DNA from: Paenibacillus sp. FSL R7-0204
Lineage (GTDB): Bacteria; Bacillota; Bacilli; Paenibacillales; Paenibacillaceae
Direction of reading: 5' to 3'
NCBI RefSeq assembly: GCF_038002225.1
Contig: NZ_JBBOCA010000001.1
Span: 1,240,001 to 1,304,000, forward strand
DNA length: 64,000 bases
This document shows positions 42,520-51,980 of this stretch, piece by piece. A program made the position numbers and the translations under genes. The notes beneath the pieces were generated by a model. That model had not been told where the DNA came from, made no database searches, and worked only from the letters and a program-made list of their open reading frames with translations. Position 1 is the stretch's first letter. Each line of letters starts with the position of its first letter.

Positions 42520-42747
42520 GTGAAGAAGCTGCAGGAGATACCTATTTGGCTTTGGATGATTCTTGCAGCCGTACTGCTGCTGCAGGGAACCTGGTTGTTC
42601 CGTGATGCCAGGGACAGGGGTCAGGGGATGAAGGCCTGGTTCTGGGGAATCTGGGGACTTACAGGGGCACCTTCACCGGCAGTGTGTTACCTGCTGTTTG
42701 TAGTTCTTCCAGATAAGCGCAAACGGAAGGCCGGAAGGAGCCGCTGA
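42520..42747 (+). CDS. yxlD: YxlD, probable SigY antagonist
   Basis: 75 residues with two membrane helices (IPIWLWMILAAVLLLQG and APSPAVCYLLFVVLP) and a basic tail KRKRKAGRSR. Length and position match B. subtilis YxlD. The start is GTG, 2 bases after the yxlC stop. Confidence 0.8.
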   Translation: MKKLQEIPIWLWMILAAVLLLQGTWLFRDARDRGQGMKAWFWGIWGLTGAPSPAVCYLLFVVLPDKRKRKAGRSR

Positions 42748-42787
42748 GACAATTGTCCATTGCCCGGGAGATAAGGAGGATAAGGTT

Positions 42788-42979
42788 ATGAAGGATTTGA
42801 ATTGGGGATTGATTGCTCCGCTGCTTGCACTGCAGGTAGTGCTGGCAATAATCGGTCTGATTTCACTGAGCAAGACAGAGCAGGTACGCGGACCGAAATG
42901 GATGTGGGTTCTGTTCTTGATATGTGGCAACCTGCTGGGCAGCGTGGCTTATTTCACACTGGGAAGGAAAGAATTCTAA
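42788..42979 (+). CDS. yxlE: YxlE, phospholipase D-nuclease N-terminal-like membrane protein
   Basis: 63 residues with two helices. NWGLIAPLLALQVVLAIIG and KWMWVLFLICGNLLGSVAYF match the PLDc_N domain; the C-terminus is LGRKEF. AAGGAGG lies upstream. It shares one base with the yxlF start. Confidence 0.83.
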   Translation: MKDLNWGLIAPLLALQVVLAIIGLISLSKTEQVRGPKWMWVLFLICGNLLGSVAYFTLGRKEF

Positions 42980-43890
42980 TGCCGCTGCTTGAGGTCAAGG
43001 ATCTTCACAAGAGCTTTAAGGGGCATCCCTCGGTGAATGGCATCAGCTTTGGAATTGAAGCAGGACGCTGTGTCGCGCTGCTCGGACCCAATGGAGCCGG
43101 GAAGACTACAACGCTGCGTATGCTTGCCGGTCTTCTGCCGCAGACTGCCGGAACGATTACTTTTGACGGGTTTCCGGGGACGGATTACCGCCGGCAACTG
43201 GGTTATCTGCCGCAAGCCCCGGCTTTTTACAACTGGATGAGCGGGCACGAATATATCCTATTTTCCGCCAGGATGAGCGGCATGAGTGCACGGGAAGCGG
43301 CGGTGGCATCGGGCGTTGTGCTGGAGCGTGTGGGACTAGGCTCTGCTGCACGGCGGCGGATTGGCGGATATTCCGGGGGGATGAAGCAGCGCCTCGGGCT
43401 GGGCCAGGCCCTGGTACACCGACCGCGCCTGCTTCTGCTGGATGAGCCTGTCTCCGCGCTTGATCCTATCGGACGCCGGGAAGTCATGGAGCTGCTTAGG
43501 GACATCCGGGAGGAGACAACCGTTATTTTCTCCACGCATGTGCTGCATGATGCGGAAGAGATATGCGATGATGTCGTATTAATGAACCAGGGGACTATAG
43601 CCGTTCAAGGAACCTTGTCCAGTCTCCGCGCAGAATACAGTCTGCCGGTAATCCGACTCACTACAGGGAAGGAAGATTCGGCTATCCGCTGGTTAGAAGG
43701 GCTTAGACACAGGGATTTTATCGAAGAAGCGCTAATTTCGGATGGCAAGGCCGTGTTCAATGTCACAGATGTAGCACTCGCCCGCCGGATGCTTTTGCAG
43801 GAAGCTGTGGAGCTGGATATTCCGCTGCTGCAATTTGAAGCAGGCTCATCGACGCTGGAGGACCTGTTTATGAAGGTGGTGGGAACATGA
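42979..43890 (+). CDS. yxlF: YxlF, ABC transporter ATP-binding protein
   Basis: 303 residues. Walker A is GPNGAGKTT, the signature YSGGMKQRLGL and Walker B LLLLDEPVSALDP; the H-loop is STHVL. The C-terminal 80 residues resemble those of export-type ABC-2 partners. It pairs with YxlG. The frame is open further upstream, but the ATG at 42979 is fixed by its overlap with the yxlE stop and by homology of MPLLEVKDLHKSF. Confidence 0.92.
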   Translation: MPLLEVKDLHKSFKGHPSVNGISFGIEAGRCVALLGPNGAGKTTTLRMLAGLLPQTAGTITFDGFPGTDYRRQLGYLPQAPAFYNWMSGHEYILFSARMSGMSAREAAVASGVVLERVGLGSAARRRIGGYSGGMKQRLGLGQALVHRPRLLLLDEPVSALDPIGRREVMELLRDIREETTVIFSTHVLHDAEEICDDVVLMNQGTIAVQGTLSSLRAEYSLPVIRLTTGKEDSAIRWLEGLRHRDFIEEALISDGKAVFNVTDVALARRMLLQEAVELDIPLLQFEAGSSTLEDLFMKVVGT

Positions 43891-44660
43891 GGAAGCTTTG
43901 GGCTCTATATTTGAAGGAGATGCTGGAGAATGTGCGCAGCTATAAGCTGATATGGGTTCCCGTGGTATTTATTGTTCTGGGAATTATGCAGCCGCTGGTC
44001 AGCTTTTATATGGCGGATATCCTGGCGTTCTCTTCCAATGTTCCGGCTGGATTGATGGAGAATATGGAGAGACCGGCCGCGTCCTCTGTAATGGCTCAGG
44101 CCTTGGGCCAGTATGGAACAATTGGAATGCTGATTCTGGTGCTGGGAACGATGAACAGCCTGGCAGGAGAGCGCAGCAGCGGCACCTCCGAGCTGTTAAT
44201 GGCGAAGCCGGTCTCCTCTATATCCGTTGTTGCGGCCAAATGGACCGCGAACTTCACGGTGCTGGTTATTGCCACTGGGCTGGGGGCAGCGGGAGCGGCT
44301 TATTATACAGTACAGCTTATGGGAGCTTTATCCTGGCAGGATGTGATTGTAGCGTCCGGACTGTATGCGCTGTGGCTGCTTTGTGCGGTGTCGCTTACGC
44401 TGCTTTTCAGTGCCTGGCTGCGCGGTCCTGCTGCTGCCGGCCTAACTCTCCTGCTGGCAGCGGTCATGAGTCTCGTCCATGGCCTGTTGCCAGTTAAGCT
44501 GAACTGGATGCCTGCTGCTTTGCCCGGAATGTCTGCCGGTGTACTTGCAGATGGAGGCACCGGAGTGAGCTTGGCACCGATTGTCTCCGCCGTGCTCCTG
44601 ATTATGATTTGTATTGTCGGTGCCTCACTACTGGCTGGAAGGAATAAATTGCCAGTCTAG
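43887..44660 (+). CDS. yxlG: YxlG, ABC-2 type permease
   Basis: 257 residues, six membrane helices. LYLKEMLENVRSYKLIWVP at the start and NSLAGERSSGTSELLMAKPV in the first loop are typical of ABC-2 permeases. It overlaps yxlF by four bases and completes the SigY operon. The exported substrate is unknown. The following 150 bases have no clear terminator. Confidence 0.9.
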   Translation: MRKLWALYLKEMLENVRSYKLIWVPVVFIVLGIMQPLVSFYMADILAFSSNVPAGLMENMERPAASSVMAQALGQYGTIGMLILVLGTMNSLAGERSSGTSELLMAKPVSSISVVAAKWTANFTVLVIATGLGAAGAAYYTVQLMGALSWQDVIVASGLYALWLLCAVSLTLLFSAWLRGPAAAGLTLLLAAVMSLVHGLLPVKLNWMPAALPGMSAGVLADGGTGVSLAPIVSAVLLIMICIVGASLLAGRNKLPV

Positions 44661-44818
44661 CAAGCTTTGCAATAAGAAAGCGATCTTTCATGAATTTTCA
44701 GAGTGTTTTCTGCGGAAATTCATCGTACAATCATCCTGCTGCTGGACAGCTCTATCTTTTTTTAGTAGACTGTTGAAACAAGCAGAACCATGATAGATTT
44801 TGGTCAGGAGGTAGGATG

Positions 44819-45202
44819 ATGCTGCGTTTAGGAGAGAAGATTGTCATTGTCGCAGACGCTTTTGAGCAGAGTCTTCCTATCGGAGACTATGGCTACCTGA
44901 TTGCTTACGACCGCAATCCTGATAATGCGTTTGATTATGTCATTCGTGTTCCCGAAGCTAATCGCAATTTCTATGTTACGGCAGAGGATATTGAGGCCGA
45001 AGAGCAATTGCTGGTAGCAGAAGCCGAGAGGGCCACGCACGAAGCACTGATAGATTATGCACTGTCAACGTACAACGAGAAGCTGTTCCATCACCTGATG
45101 AACGGCGAAGAAGTTGAAGTGGAAGAGATAGAGACAACCTCCCAAGAAAGTTTGTCCCAGGCGGATTTCATCAAGCAGGTGAATCTTCGCGCTTGGATTT
45201 AA
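44819..45202 (+). CDS. Hypothetical acidic cytoplasmic protein
   Basis: 127 residues with no signal peptide or membrane segment. The N-terminal half looks like a small beta barrel (LRLGEKIVIVADAFEQSLPIG, then YGYLIAYDRNPDNAFDYVIRV), and the C-terminal half is an acidic helix with EEVEVEEIETTSQESL. No family was recognised. Two ATGs lie in tandem; the second is better spaced from AGGAGGT. A good terminator follows. Confidence 0.7.
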   Translation: MLRLGEKIVIVADAFEQSLPIGDYGYLIAYDRNPDNAFDYVIRVPEANRNFYVTAEDIEAEEQLLVAEAERATHEALIDYALSTYNEKLFHHLMNGEEVEVEEIETTSQESLSQADFIKQVNLRAWI

Positions 45203-45207
45203 GTAAG

Positions 45208-45231
45208 AGCCGGCGAATGCCGGCTTTTTTG
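45208..45231 (+). terminator. Terminator before the gat operon
   Basis: AGCCGGC (45208-45214), loop GAAT, GCCGGCT (45219-45225) and a T-run. Confidence 0.92.
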
Positions 45232-45374
45232 TTTAGGAAATTATGATTTTCTTATGTTGTGGACAAGGGTGTGTCTAAATCCTGCCCAACGTACAACAAT
45301 CTAGAGTGCCGCCCCGCCAACACAGGAATTCTACATACTTACTCTCCATATATCCCCCTCAATCGACAAGCGCA

Positions 45375-45403
45375 TTGAATTGTAAGGCCGTCTACCCTAT
45401 AAT
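45375..45403 (+). promoter_or_regulatory. SigA-type promoter of gatCAB
   Basis: TTGAAT (45375-45380), a 17-base spacer and TATAAT (45398-45403). It lies about 50 bases before gatC. No T-box leader motif is present in 45232-45454. Confidence 0.75.
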
Positions 45404-45454
45404 TAAAAACGTTATCCGGGCGCTTTAGCCCTTTAAACAGGAGGGATATCCATT

Positions 45455-45742
45455 ATGAGCATCACCGTCAAAGATGTGCAGCATGTGGCCAAGCTGGCCC
45501 GCCTGCAATTAAGCCCGGAAGAAGAGGCTACCTTCACCGAACAAATGAATGCTATTTTACAATATGCCGAGAAGTTGAATGAGCTGGATACTGAGAATGT
45601 TCCGCCGACCACCCATGTGCTGCAGGTCAGCAATGTGATGCGTGACGATGTGGTGAAGGAGAGCTTGACCCAGGAGGCGGCTCTGCTTAACGCACCGGAA
45701 GACGAAGAAGGACATTTCAAGGTTCCCGCTGTTCTGGAATAA
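45455..45742 (+). CDS. gatC: Asp-tRNA(Asn)/Glu-tRNA(Gln) amidotransferase subunit C
   Basis: 95 residues. VKDVQHVAKLARLQLSPEE is the GatC N-terminal helix, and LDTENVPPTTHVL with LRDDVV-like NVMRDDVVKESL follows. GatC stabilises the GatA-GatB complex that converts mischarged Glu-tRNA(Gln) to Gln-tRNA(Gln). AGGAGGG is upstream. First gene of gatCAB. Confidence 0.95.
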   Translation: MSITVKDVQHVAKLARLQLSPEEEATFTEQMNAILQYAEKLNELDTENVPPTTHVLQVSNVMRDDVVKESLTQEAALLNAPEDEEGHFKVPAVLE

Positions 45743-45769
45743 CCCCTATACCTGAGAGGAGGAAGCAAG

Positions 45770-47227
45770 TTGAGCCTGTTTCAATACCGATTACCTGAAG
45801 TACATAACATGCTGAACACCAAAGCGGTCTCGGTCAGTGAGTTGACCGAAGATTCGTTGTCCGTCATTGCGGAGCGTGACAGTAAGGTTCATGCTTTTTT
45901 GACACTAAATGAAGAGGGAGCCCGTGCCAAGGCGCGCGAGCTTGATGACAAGCTGGCATCCGGGACTGCCCGCGGTCTGCTCTTCGGACTGCCCGCCGGT
46001 ATTAAGGATAATATCGTGACCCAAGGTCTGCGCACCACCTGTGCCAGCCAATTTCTCACCAATTTCCAGCCTGTCTATGATGCGACCGTAGTCTCCAAGC
46101 TGCGTCAGGCCGATGCCGTCACTATAGGCAAGCTGAACATGGACGAGTTCGCCATGGGCGGGTCCAATGAGAATTCCAGCTTCGGCGCTGTACGCAATCC
46201 ATGGGATCTGGAGCGTGTTCCAGGCGGTTCGAGCGGCGGTTCGGCAGCAGCGGTTGCAGCCGGGGAAGTCTTCTTCACCCTCGGCTCAGACACAGGCGGC
46301 TCCATCCGCCAGCCAGCCTCCTATTGCGGAGTAGTCGGCCTCAAGCCTACGTATGGCCTGGTCTCCCGTTACGGCCTGGTCGCTTTTGCTTCCTCCCTGG
46401 ATCAGATCGGTCCGATTACCCGTACCGTGGAGGATTCCGCATATGTCCTGCAGGCAATTGCCGGTTACGATGCCCAGGATTCCACTTCAGCTAAGGTTAA
46501 CATACCTGATTATCTGAACTCGCTGACCGGCGACATCTCGGGTCTGCGGATTGCCGTACCTAAGGAATATCTGGGTGAAGGTGTGGATGCCCAGGTCCGT
46601 GAATCGGTGCTCTCAGCGCTCAAAGTGCTGGAAGGCCTTGGCGCAGTGTGGGAAGAGGTTTCACTTCCGCATACAGAATATGCTGTAGCCGCGTATTATC
46701 TGCTCTCCTCCTCGGAGGCTTCCTCCAATCTGGCCCGTTTTGACGGTGTCCGTTACGGAGTGCGAGTGGATGATGGGGGCGGATTACTGGATCTGTACCA
46801 TAACTCCCGCAGCCAGGGCTTCGGCCCTGAAGTCAAACGCCGGATCATGCTTGGCACCTACGCGCTCAGCTCCGGATATTATGATGCCTATTATTTGAAG
46901 GCACAGAAGGTCCGCACCTTGATTAAGCAGGATTTCGACGAAGTATTCCGCAAGTACGATGTTGTCATCGGGCCGACTGCGCCAACCACAGCCTTCAAGC
47001 TGGGCTCGCAGACCGAAGATCCGCTGACCATGTATCTGAATGATATCCTTACCATTCCTGTCAGCCTGGCCGGTATTCCTGCCATCAGCATTCCTTGCGG
47101 CTTCGCGGAAGGCCTGCCTGTCGGCCTGCAGATTATCGGCAAGGAGTTTGATGAGAGTACGGTGCTGCGCGTTGCGCATGCCTTTGAACAACATACAGAG
47201 CATCACAAGGCCCGCCCGCAACTGTAG
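45770..47227 (+). CDS. gatA: Asp/Glu-tRNA amidotransferase subunit A
   Basis: 485 residues of the amidase-signature family. The catalytic Lys is in [10 protein letters not shown], and the Ser residues are in [15 protein letters not shown] and [11 protein letters not shown]. GatA releases ammonia from glutamine and passes it to GatB. The start is TTG with GAGGAGG upstream. Full length for the family. Confidence 0.96.
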   Translation: MSLFQYRLPEVHNMLNTKAVSVSELTEDSLSVIAERDSKVHAFLTLNEEGARAKARELDDKLASGTARGLLFGLPAGIKDNIVTQGLRTTCASQFLTNFQPVYDATVVSKLRQADAVTIGKLNMDEFAMGGSNENSSFGAVRNPWDLERVPGGSSGGSAAAVAAGEVFFTLGSDTGGSIRQPASYCGVVGLKPTYGLVSRYGLVAFASSLDQIGPITRTVEDSAYVLQAIAGYDAQDSTSAKVNIPDYLNSLTGDISGLRIAVPKEYLGEGVDAQVRESVLSALKVLEGLGAVWEEVSLPHTEYAVAAYYLLSSSEASSNLARFDGVRYGVRVDDGGGLLDLYHNSRSQGFGPEVKRRIMLGTYALSSGYYDAYYLKAQKVRTLIKQDFDEVFRKYDVVIGPTAPTTAFKLGSQTEDPLTMYLNDILTIPVSLAGIPAISIPCGFAEGLPVGLQIIGKEFDESTVLRVAHAFEQHTEHHKARPQL

Positions 47228-47270
47228 CTTGAAGTAGTTGACCATAAACTTTTAAGGGATGAGATTATCT

Positions 47271-48704
47271 ATGTCTAAATATGAAACGGTCATCGGGCTG
47301 GAAGTTCATGTGGAGCTTCATACCAAGTCCAAAATCTTCTGCGGCTGCTCGACTGAATTCGGCGCGCCGCCTAATACGCACACCTGTCCGGTCTGTCTTG
47401 GTCACCCCGGTGTACTGCCGGTGCTGAACCGCCAAGCGGTGGAGTATGCCATGAAAGCGGCAATGGCCCTGAACTGTACGATCGGCGATGTCAGCAAGTT
47501 CGACCGCAAAAACTATTTTTACCCAGATTCCCCGAAGGCCTACCAGATCTCGCAATATGATCAGCCTATCGGCCTCGGCGGCTGGATTGATATTGAAGTG
47601 AACGGCGAGACCAAGCGGATCGGGATCACCCGTCTTCATCTGGAAGAGGATGCCGGTAAGCTGACTCATGTGGATGGAGGCTTCGCTTCGCTCGTTGACT
47701 TCAACCGTGTGGGGACGCCGCTGATTGAGATTGTCTCTGAGCCTGATCTGCGTTCACCGGAGGAAGCGCGTGCTTACCTGGAGAAGATCCGCGCCATTAT
47801 GCAGTACTGCGATGTGTCCGATGTGAAGATGGAGGAAGGCTCCATGCGTTGTGATGCTAACATCAGTCTGCGGCCAGTAGGCCAGGAAGAATTCGGTATC
47901 CGTGCGGAGCTGAAGAACATGAACTCCTTCCGCGGGGTGCTGCGCGGGCTGGAGTACGAGCAGTTCCGCCAGGGAGAGATCCTGGATGACGGAGGAGTCG
48001 TTGTACAAGAGACCCGCCGCTGGGATGAAGCCGGAGGCAAGACCTTGTCCATGCGCGGCAAGGAGGAAGCCCATGATTACCGTTATTTCCCGGACCCGGA
48101 TCTGATTGTGCTGCACATTGGAGAAGACTGGAAGGAAGCGATCCGCTCTACGATCCCTGAGTTGCCGGATGCCCGGCAGGCCCGGTACAGCGAGGAGTTT
48201 GGTCTGACTGCCTATGATGCCGGAGTGCTCACCTCCTCCAAGCCGCTTGCGGACTTCTTCGAAGGCAGTCTTGCCTTCACGCAGGATGCCAAGGCTGTCG
48301 CCAACTGGATGATGGGCGATCTGCTGGGGTATTTGAACAGCAATAATCTGGAGTTATCCCAGCTGAAGATTACGCCGCAGGGACTGGGCGAGATGATCGG
48401 CCTGATCGCAGGCGGAACCATCAGCAGCAAAATCGCCAAAACAGTATTCAAAGAAATGCTGGAGAGCGGGAAGCTGCCGGCGGTAATTGTGGAAGAGCAA
48501 GGCCTCGTTCAGATCAGTGATGAAGGGGCAATCAAGCGAATCGTTGAGGAAGTGGTCGCGGCCAATCCGCAATCGGTCGAGGACTACAAGGCAGGTAAGC
48601 AAAAAGCCATCGGCTTCCTTGTAGGACAGGTCATGAAGGCGAGCAAAGGGAAGGCTAACCCGGGTCTTGCGAACACTCTGCTCGCAGAAGTGCTGAACAG
48701 ATAG
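47271..48704 (+). CDS. gatB: Asp/Glu-tRNA amidotransferase subunit B
   Basis: 477 residues: catalytic part ([20 protein letters not shown] with zinc ligands in CGCS and [22 protein letters not shown]) and a C-terminal YqeY-like tail ([21 protein letters not shown]). GatB phosphorylates and amidates the misacylated tRNA. GGATGAG is 7 bases before the ATG at 47271; an in-frame ATG four codons earlier is too close to any ribosome site. Confidence 0.96.
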   Translation: MSKYETVIGLEVHVELHTKSKIFCGCSTEFGAPPNTHTCPVCLGHPGVLPVLNRQAVEYAMKAAMALNCTIGDVSKFDRKNYFYPDSPKAYQISQYDQPIGLGGWIDIEVNGETKRIGITRLHLEEDAGKLTHVDGGFASLVDFNRVGTPLIEIVSEPDLRSPEEARAYLEKIRAIMQYCDVSDVKMEEGSMRCDANISLRPVGQEEFGIRAELKNMNSFRGVLRGLEYEQFRQGEILDDGGVVVQETRRWDEAGGKTLSMRGKEEAHDYRYFPDPDLIVLHIGEDWKEAIRSTIPELPDARQARYSEEFGLTAYDAGVLTSSKPLADFFEGSLAFTQDAKAVANWMMGDLLGYLNSNNLELSQLKITPQGLGEMIGLIAGGTISSKIAKTVFKEMLESGKLPAVIVEEQGLVQISDEGAIKRIVEEVVAANPQSVEDYKAGKQKAIGFLVGQVMKASKGKANPGLANTLLAEVLNR

Positions 48705-48793
48705 ACTGCTTTTGGGTAATAGATCATAGAATCTTGGGCACAGGGCTTGTCGGCAACGGCAGGCTCTGTGCAGTATATAAGGGGAATGTACGG

Positions 48794-49267
48794 ATGGATA
48801 CAATCGTTAAGCTGAATCTGCAGGATGAGTTCCTACTTGATGAGCTGTGGAGCCTTCAGCATAAGGCGTACCGCCTGGAGGCAGAGATCATAGGGTTTCG
48901 GGACATACCGCCGCTGCTGGAGACGAGGGACATGCTCAGCCGGGTTACAGAGGAGTTCTACGGCTGCTTTAATGAGACGGAGGAGCTGCTCGGCGCTGTT
49001 GCAGTCATAGAGGAGTCTCCCGGCAAGCTAACGGTTACCCGGATGATGGTCAGCCCGGACCATTTCCGCCAAGGCGTGGCCGGAAGACTGTTGGAATTTA
49101 TCTTTGCCCGTTATGCGGAGATGGAGCAGTTTATCGTATCTACGGGGAAGCTGAATCTTCCGGCAGTGACGCTCTATACCAAGCACGGGTTCATTCCTGC
49201 CGGGTCCGAAGAGGTGGTTCCGGGAGTTGAGCTGCTGGAGCTCCACCGGACAGGCAGGCTGAAATGA
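48794..49267 (+). CDS. GNAT family N-acetyltransferase
   Basis: 157 residues. The acetyl-CoA motif is VTRMMVSPDHFRQGVAGRLL (V-x-x-x-Q/R-x-G-x-A/G), and NLPAVTLYTKHGFIPAG is the C-terminal GNAT pattern. The substrate is unknown. The ATG at 48794 with AAGGGG upstream is preferred to one 20 codons earlier. The leader contains a GCACAG/CTGTGC hairpin (near 48738-48771) without a T-run. Confidence 0.85.
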   Translation: MDTIVKLNLQDEFLLDELWSLQHKAYRLEAEIIGFRDIPPLLETRDMLSRVTEEFYGCFNETEELLGAVAVIEESPGKLTVTRMMVSPDHFRQGVAGRLLEFIFARYAEMEQFIVSTGKLNLPAVTLYTKHGFIPAGSEEVVPGVELLELHRTGRLK

Positions 49268-49304
49268 CAAGTGCATACCACTTTAGAAAGGAGGAGTACC
49301 GAGA

Positions 49305-51230
49305 ATGAATTCCGGTCATCAGAATCATGAGGAGCTTCCCGTGCGGGAGGAAGAGAACGAGGCAGGCATGCCGCTGTCTGAAGCAGACGGAGAAATGAAA
49401 ACCCCCTACATCCCTCCCCGTCCCAAGCGCCGTCCGCGTAAACGTAAATTTATAGCCGGCCTGCTTGCTGCAGTGCTTCCCGGCACGGGACATCTCTACC
49501 TCGGGCTGCTCCGCAAAGGGATTTCAGTCATTTTCCTTATTGTGTTGGATATAGTGGCACTGCTGTATTTCTCATCTATCGGGATGCAAATTAATGTACC
49601 GCTGCTGATTTTGCTGGGGCTGCTGATCCCGGTACTATACTTCTATAATGTGTTTGACGCGCTACAGACCGCAGACCGGATTCTGCGTTTTCCTGAAGAG
49701 CAGGATCCTGAAGAGCTGGAGACCATGAGTGCCGGTACAACCTCAAGACGCCGGCTAAGGATCAGCGAGCCGGGGATTTCCTTTGGCCTGCTGCTGCTTA
49801 TCGGCGGGGCGCTGCTCTTTCTTTTCCAGCAAAAGCCGCCTTGGCTTCGCGTATTCATTGAGACCTCTGCCGGTGCTGCCGCCTCCGTGGTGCTGATAGG
49901 TCTTGGCCTGCTTATGGGAATCAGAGAGATGGCCAGGGACTCCATAGCGCGTCAGGACAAGGATCGGAAGAAGCGGCGGATCGGCAGATATACGGCCTCA
50001 GTAACACTGGCTGCTGTCGGAATCCTGCTTCTCCTGGACTGGCGCGATGGAACAGATTATATGATGCTGCTGCTCAAATGGTGGCCCATCATTCCGGTAT
50101 TATGGGGAGTAGAGTATCTGCTGATCTATATTCTTTTCCGCCGTCTGAAGCAGAACGGTACTGCCGGAAGGGCGCGGATGGATCTGCGGGGATTGTTCTC
50201 TGCGGTAATACTGGCTGCATGTGTGTTTATCGTAACCGAGCAGGAGCACTATCTGCATTTGTGGAATAAGGTGAGTCTTAACCTGACCGTGGCGGCGGTC
50301 GATTACGGGGAAGCGGAAGGAAGCTCTTATCAGAAGGCTCCGCTGATGGTTCCGGTCGAACTGAACACCTCCAAGGTCAATATTGACGCTATTAATGGAG
50401 ACATTCTCATTCACCGGGCTGCTGTGGAGGATATCGAGATTACGGCAACCGTATGGGTAGACCAGTTGGACGGGGTACTGGCTGAATCCATAGCCGATCA
50501 GTCTTTTGTCGAGGTGACAGAGGGCACAACGATCAAGATTACACCCCAGAGTAAGGCGTACGGTGAATCCGGCAAACGCCAGCCGCGGATCAACCTCGAT
50601 ATCTCCCTGCCGGAAGACCGGCGGTTTGACTTGAGTGTCCGTACAATGAATGGCGGAATTACCCTGCAGAATGTGGAAGCCATTGCCGACATCTCGCTGG
50701 AGACCGGGAACGGGGAGTTGATCCTGCACCGCATTTATGGAAATGTAAAAGGTAAAACCTTGAACGGAGCGGTGCGTGCCAGAGATGTCCTGGGCAACGT
50801 GGAGCTGGGGACAAGCGGAGGAGATATGGGGGCATGGGACGTCAGAGGAGCCCTGAAGCTGTCAACGGCGGTCGGCAACATCACGGCATACGACAGCGGG
50901 GATGCGCTGGATCTGTCCACAAAGAACGGCAATGTGGAGGTCTCCGGAGCGAGAGCCAAGCTGCATGCCGAATCGCTGAACGGCCGGATCAGCATCCGCT
51001 CCGGGGATTTCGGGGGAGACTGGGATATTTACAGTGCAGTGGGGGATATTGAATTGTTTCTGCCGCTAACGGGTAATTATACGGTGGAGGGCTCCAGCGG
51101 CTATGGAGATATCGTAACAGACATGCCAGGACTCGTGATTGATAAAAAAGTGCTTTCCGGCCAGATCGGAACCGGCGAATTCAAGCTGCGAGTAGACGGA
51201 AACAGCAATTTAAATGTGAGCAAATATTGA
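49305..51230 (+). CDS. Multi-pass membrane protein with DUF4097 adhesin-like domain
   Basis: 641 residues. A disordered, basic N-terminus (PRPKRRPRKRK) is followed by about eight membrane helices (50-330) with LPGTGHLYLGLLRKG, as in TM2/DUF5683-type modules. An outward-facing DUF4097 beta-helix (about 345-641) has repeated NGxI/GNGEL-type strands (SVRTMNGGITLQNVEA, LETGNGELILHRI, LSTKNGNVEVSGA). Comparable proteins sense or respond to envelope stress; the role here is unknown. AAGGAGG lies upstream. Confidence 0.78.
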   Translation: MNSGHQNHEELPVREEENEAGMPLSEADGEMKTPYIPPRPKRRPRKRKFIAGLLAAVLPGTGHLYLGLLRKGISVIFLIVLDIVALLYFSSIGMQINVPLLILLGLLIPVLYFYNVFDALQTADRILRFPEEQDPEELETMSAGTTSRRRLRISEPGISFGLLLLIGGALLFLFQQKPPWLRVFIETSAGAAASVVLIGLGLLMGIREMARDSIARQDKDRKKRRIGRYTASVTLAAVGILLLLDWRDGTDYMMLLLKWWPIIPVLWGVEYLLIYILFRRLKQNGTAGRARMDLRGLFSAVILAACVFIVTEQEHYLHLWNKVSLNLTVAAVDYGEAEGSSYQKAPLMVPVELNTSKVNIDAINGDILIHRAAVEDIEITATVWVDQLDGVLAESIADQSFVEVTEGTTIKITPQSKAYGESGKRQPRINLDISLPEDRRFDLSVRTMNGGITLQNVEAIADISLETGNGELILHRIYGNVKGKTLNGAVRARDVLGNVELGTSGGDMGAWDVRGALKLSTAVGNITAYDSGDALDLSTKNGNVEVSGARAKLHAESLNGRISIRSGDFGGDWDIYSAVGDIELFLPLTGNYTVEGSSGYGDIVTDMPGLVIDKKVLSGQIGTGEFKLRVDGNSNLNVSKY

Positions 51231-51312
51231 AATAACGAATTTTTATTATATAATAATCAATATAATGTAATGACTTCATTGACAACGCTGAAAGCACAGT
51301 CATACAATTAGA

Positions 51313-51327
51313 TTAGAATTATTATTA
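51313..51327. promoter_or_regulatory. PerR-box-like operator before perR
   Basis: TTAGAATTATTATTA matches the PerR box TTATAAT-N-ATTATAA at 6 of 7 bases in each half. It lies about 30 bases before perR, consistent with autoregulation. A perfect AT palindrome, TTATTATATAATAA, lies at 51243-51256. Confidence 0.6.
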
Positions 51328-51355
51328 AGTTGTATAATCAAAGGCGGTGGCATGG

Positions 51356-51787
51356 ATGGGTAGTGGCGTACAGCATGCATTGGAGCAACTCAAGACAACC
51401 GGTGTCCGTATTACGCCTCAGCGTCATGCGATTCTAACGTATCTGATGGAAGCGATGAATCATCCTACGGCAGACGATATTTACCGGGCACTTGAGCCTC
51501 AGTTTCCGAGTATGAGTGTGGCAACTGTGTATAACAATCTTAAGATGTTCATGGAAGCAGGTATGGTCCGTGAGCTGACCTACGGTGATAATTCCAGCCG
51601 TTTCGACGCCAATGTATCTGATCATTATCATGTTATCTGCCAGGAATGCGGCAAGATTGAGGATTTCAGCTATTCTACTCTTCATGAGGTAGAGCTGCAG
51701 GCCGAACAGGCCACAGGCTTCAAGATTCATGGATTGCGAATGGAGCTGTACGGTGTGTGCAAAGGCTGCGGCGAGAAGCAGCACTGA
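51356..51787 (+). CDS. perR: Peroxide-responsive Fur-family repressor PerR
   Basis: 143 residues. DNA-binding helix TADDIYRALEPQFPSMSVATVYNNL, regulatory metal site residues in SRFDANVSDHYHVIC, and structural zinc Cys pairs CQECG and CKGCG. PerR senses peroxide by iron-catalysed oxidation of histidine. The call over Fur or Zur rests on the NSSRFD pattern, the upstream box and the conserved neighbours ygzB and ygxA. A GTG three codons earlier is less likely than the ATG with AAAGGCGG. Confidence 0.88.
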   Translation: MGSGVQHALEQLKTTGVRITPQRHAILTYLMEAMNHPTADDIYRALEPQFPSMSVATVYNNLKMFMEAGMVRELTYGDNSSRFDANVSDHYHVICQECGKIEDFSYSTLHEVELQAEQATGFKIHGLRMELYGVCKGCGEKQH

Positions 51788-51980
51788 ATGGAATAATACT
51801 TATAAGCGTGTATGGTCCGAAGCGGATTCTGCACGCTTTTTTGTATAGATAGAGAATCGAGCTGTTACAAAAATACAAACCTTCCAAGAGATTCGCGCAA
51901 CCAAGCTCGCCTGCATGGCGTATACTTAACAGAAGTGTTGCCTGCTTTTAAAATTCAACGAATGGTTTGGAGGACCTATT

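Noticed and set aside
45232..45454. Possible T-box leader before gatCAB
   Set aside because: No AGGGTGGNACCGCG-like box is present; a plain promoter explains the region.
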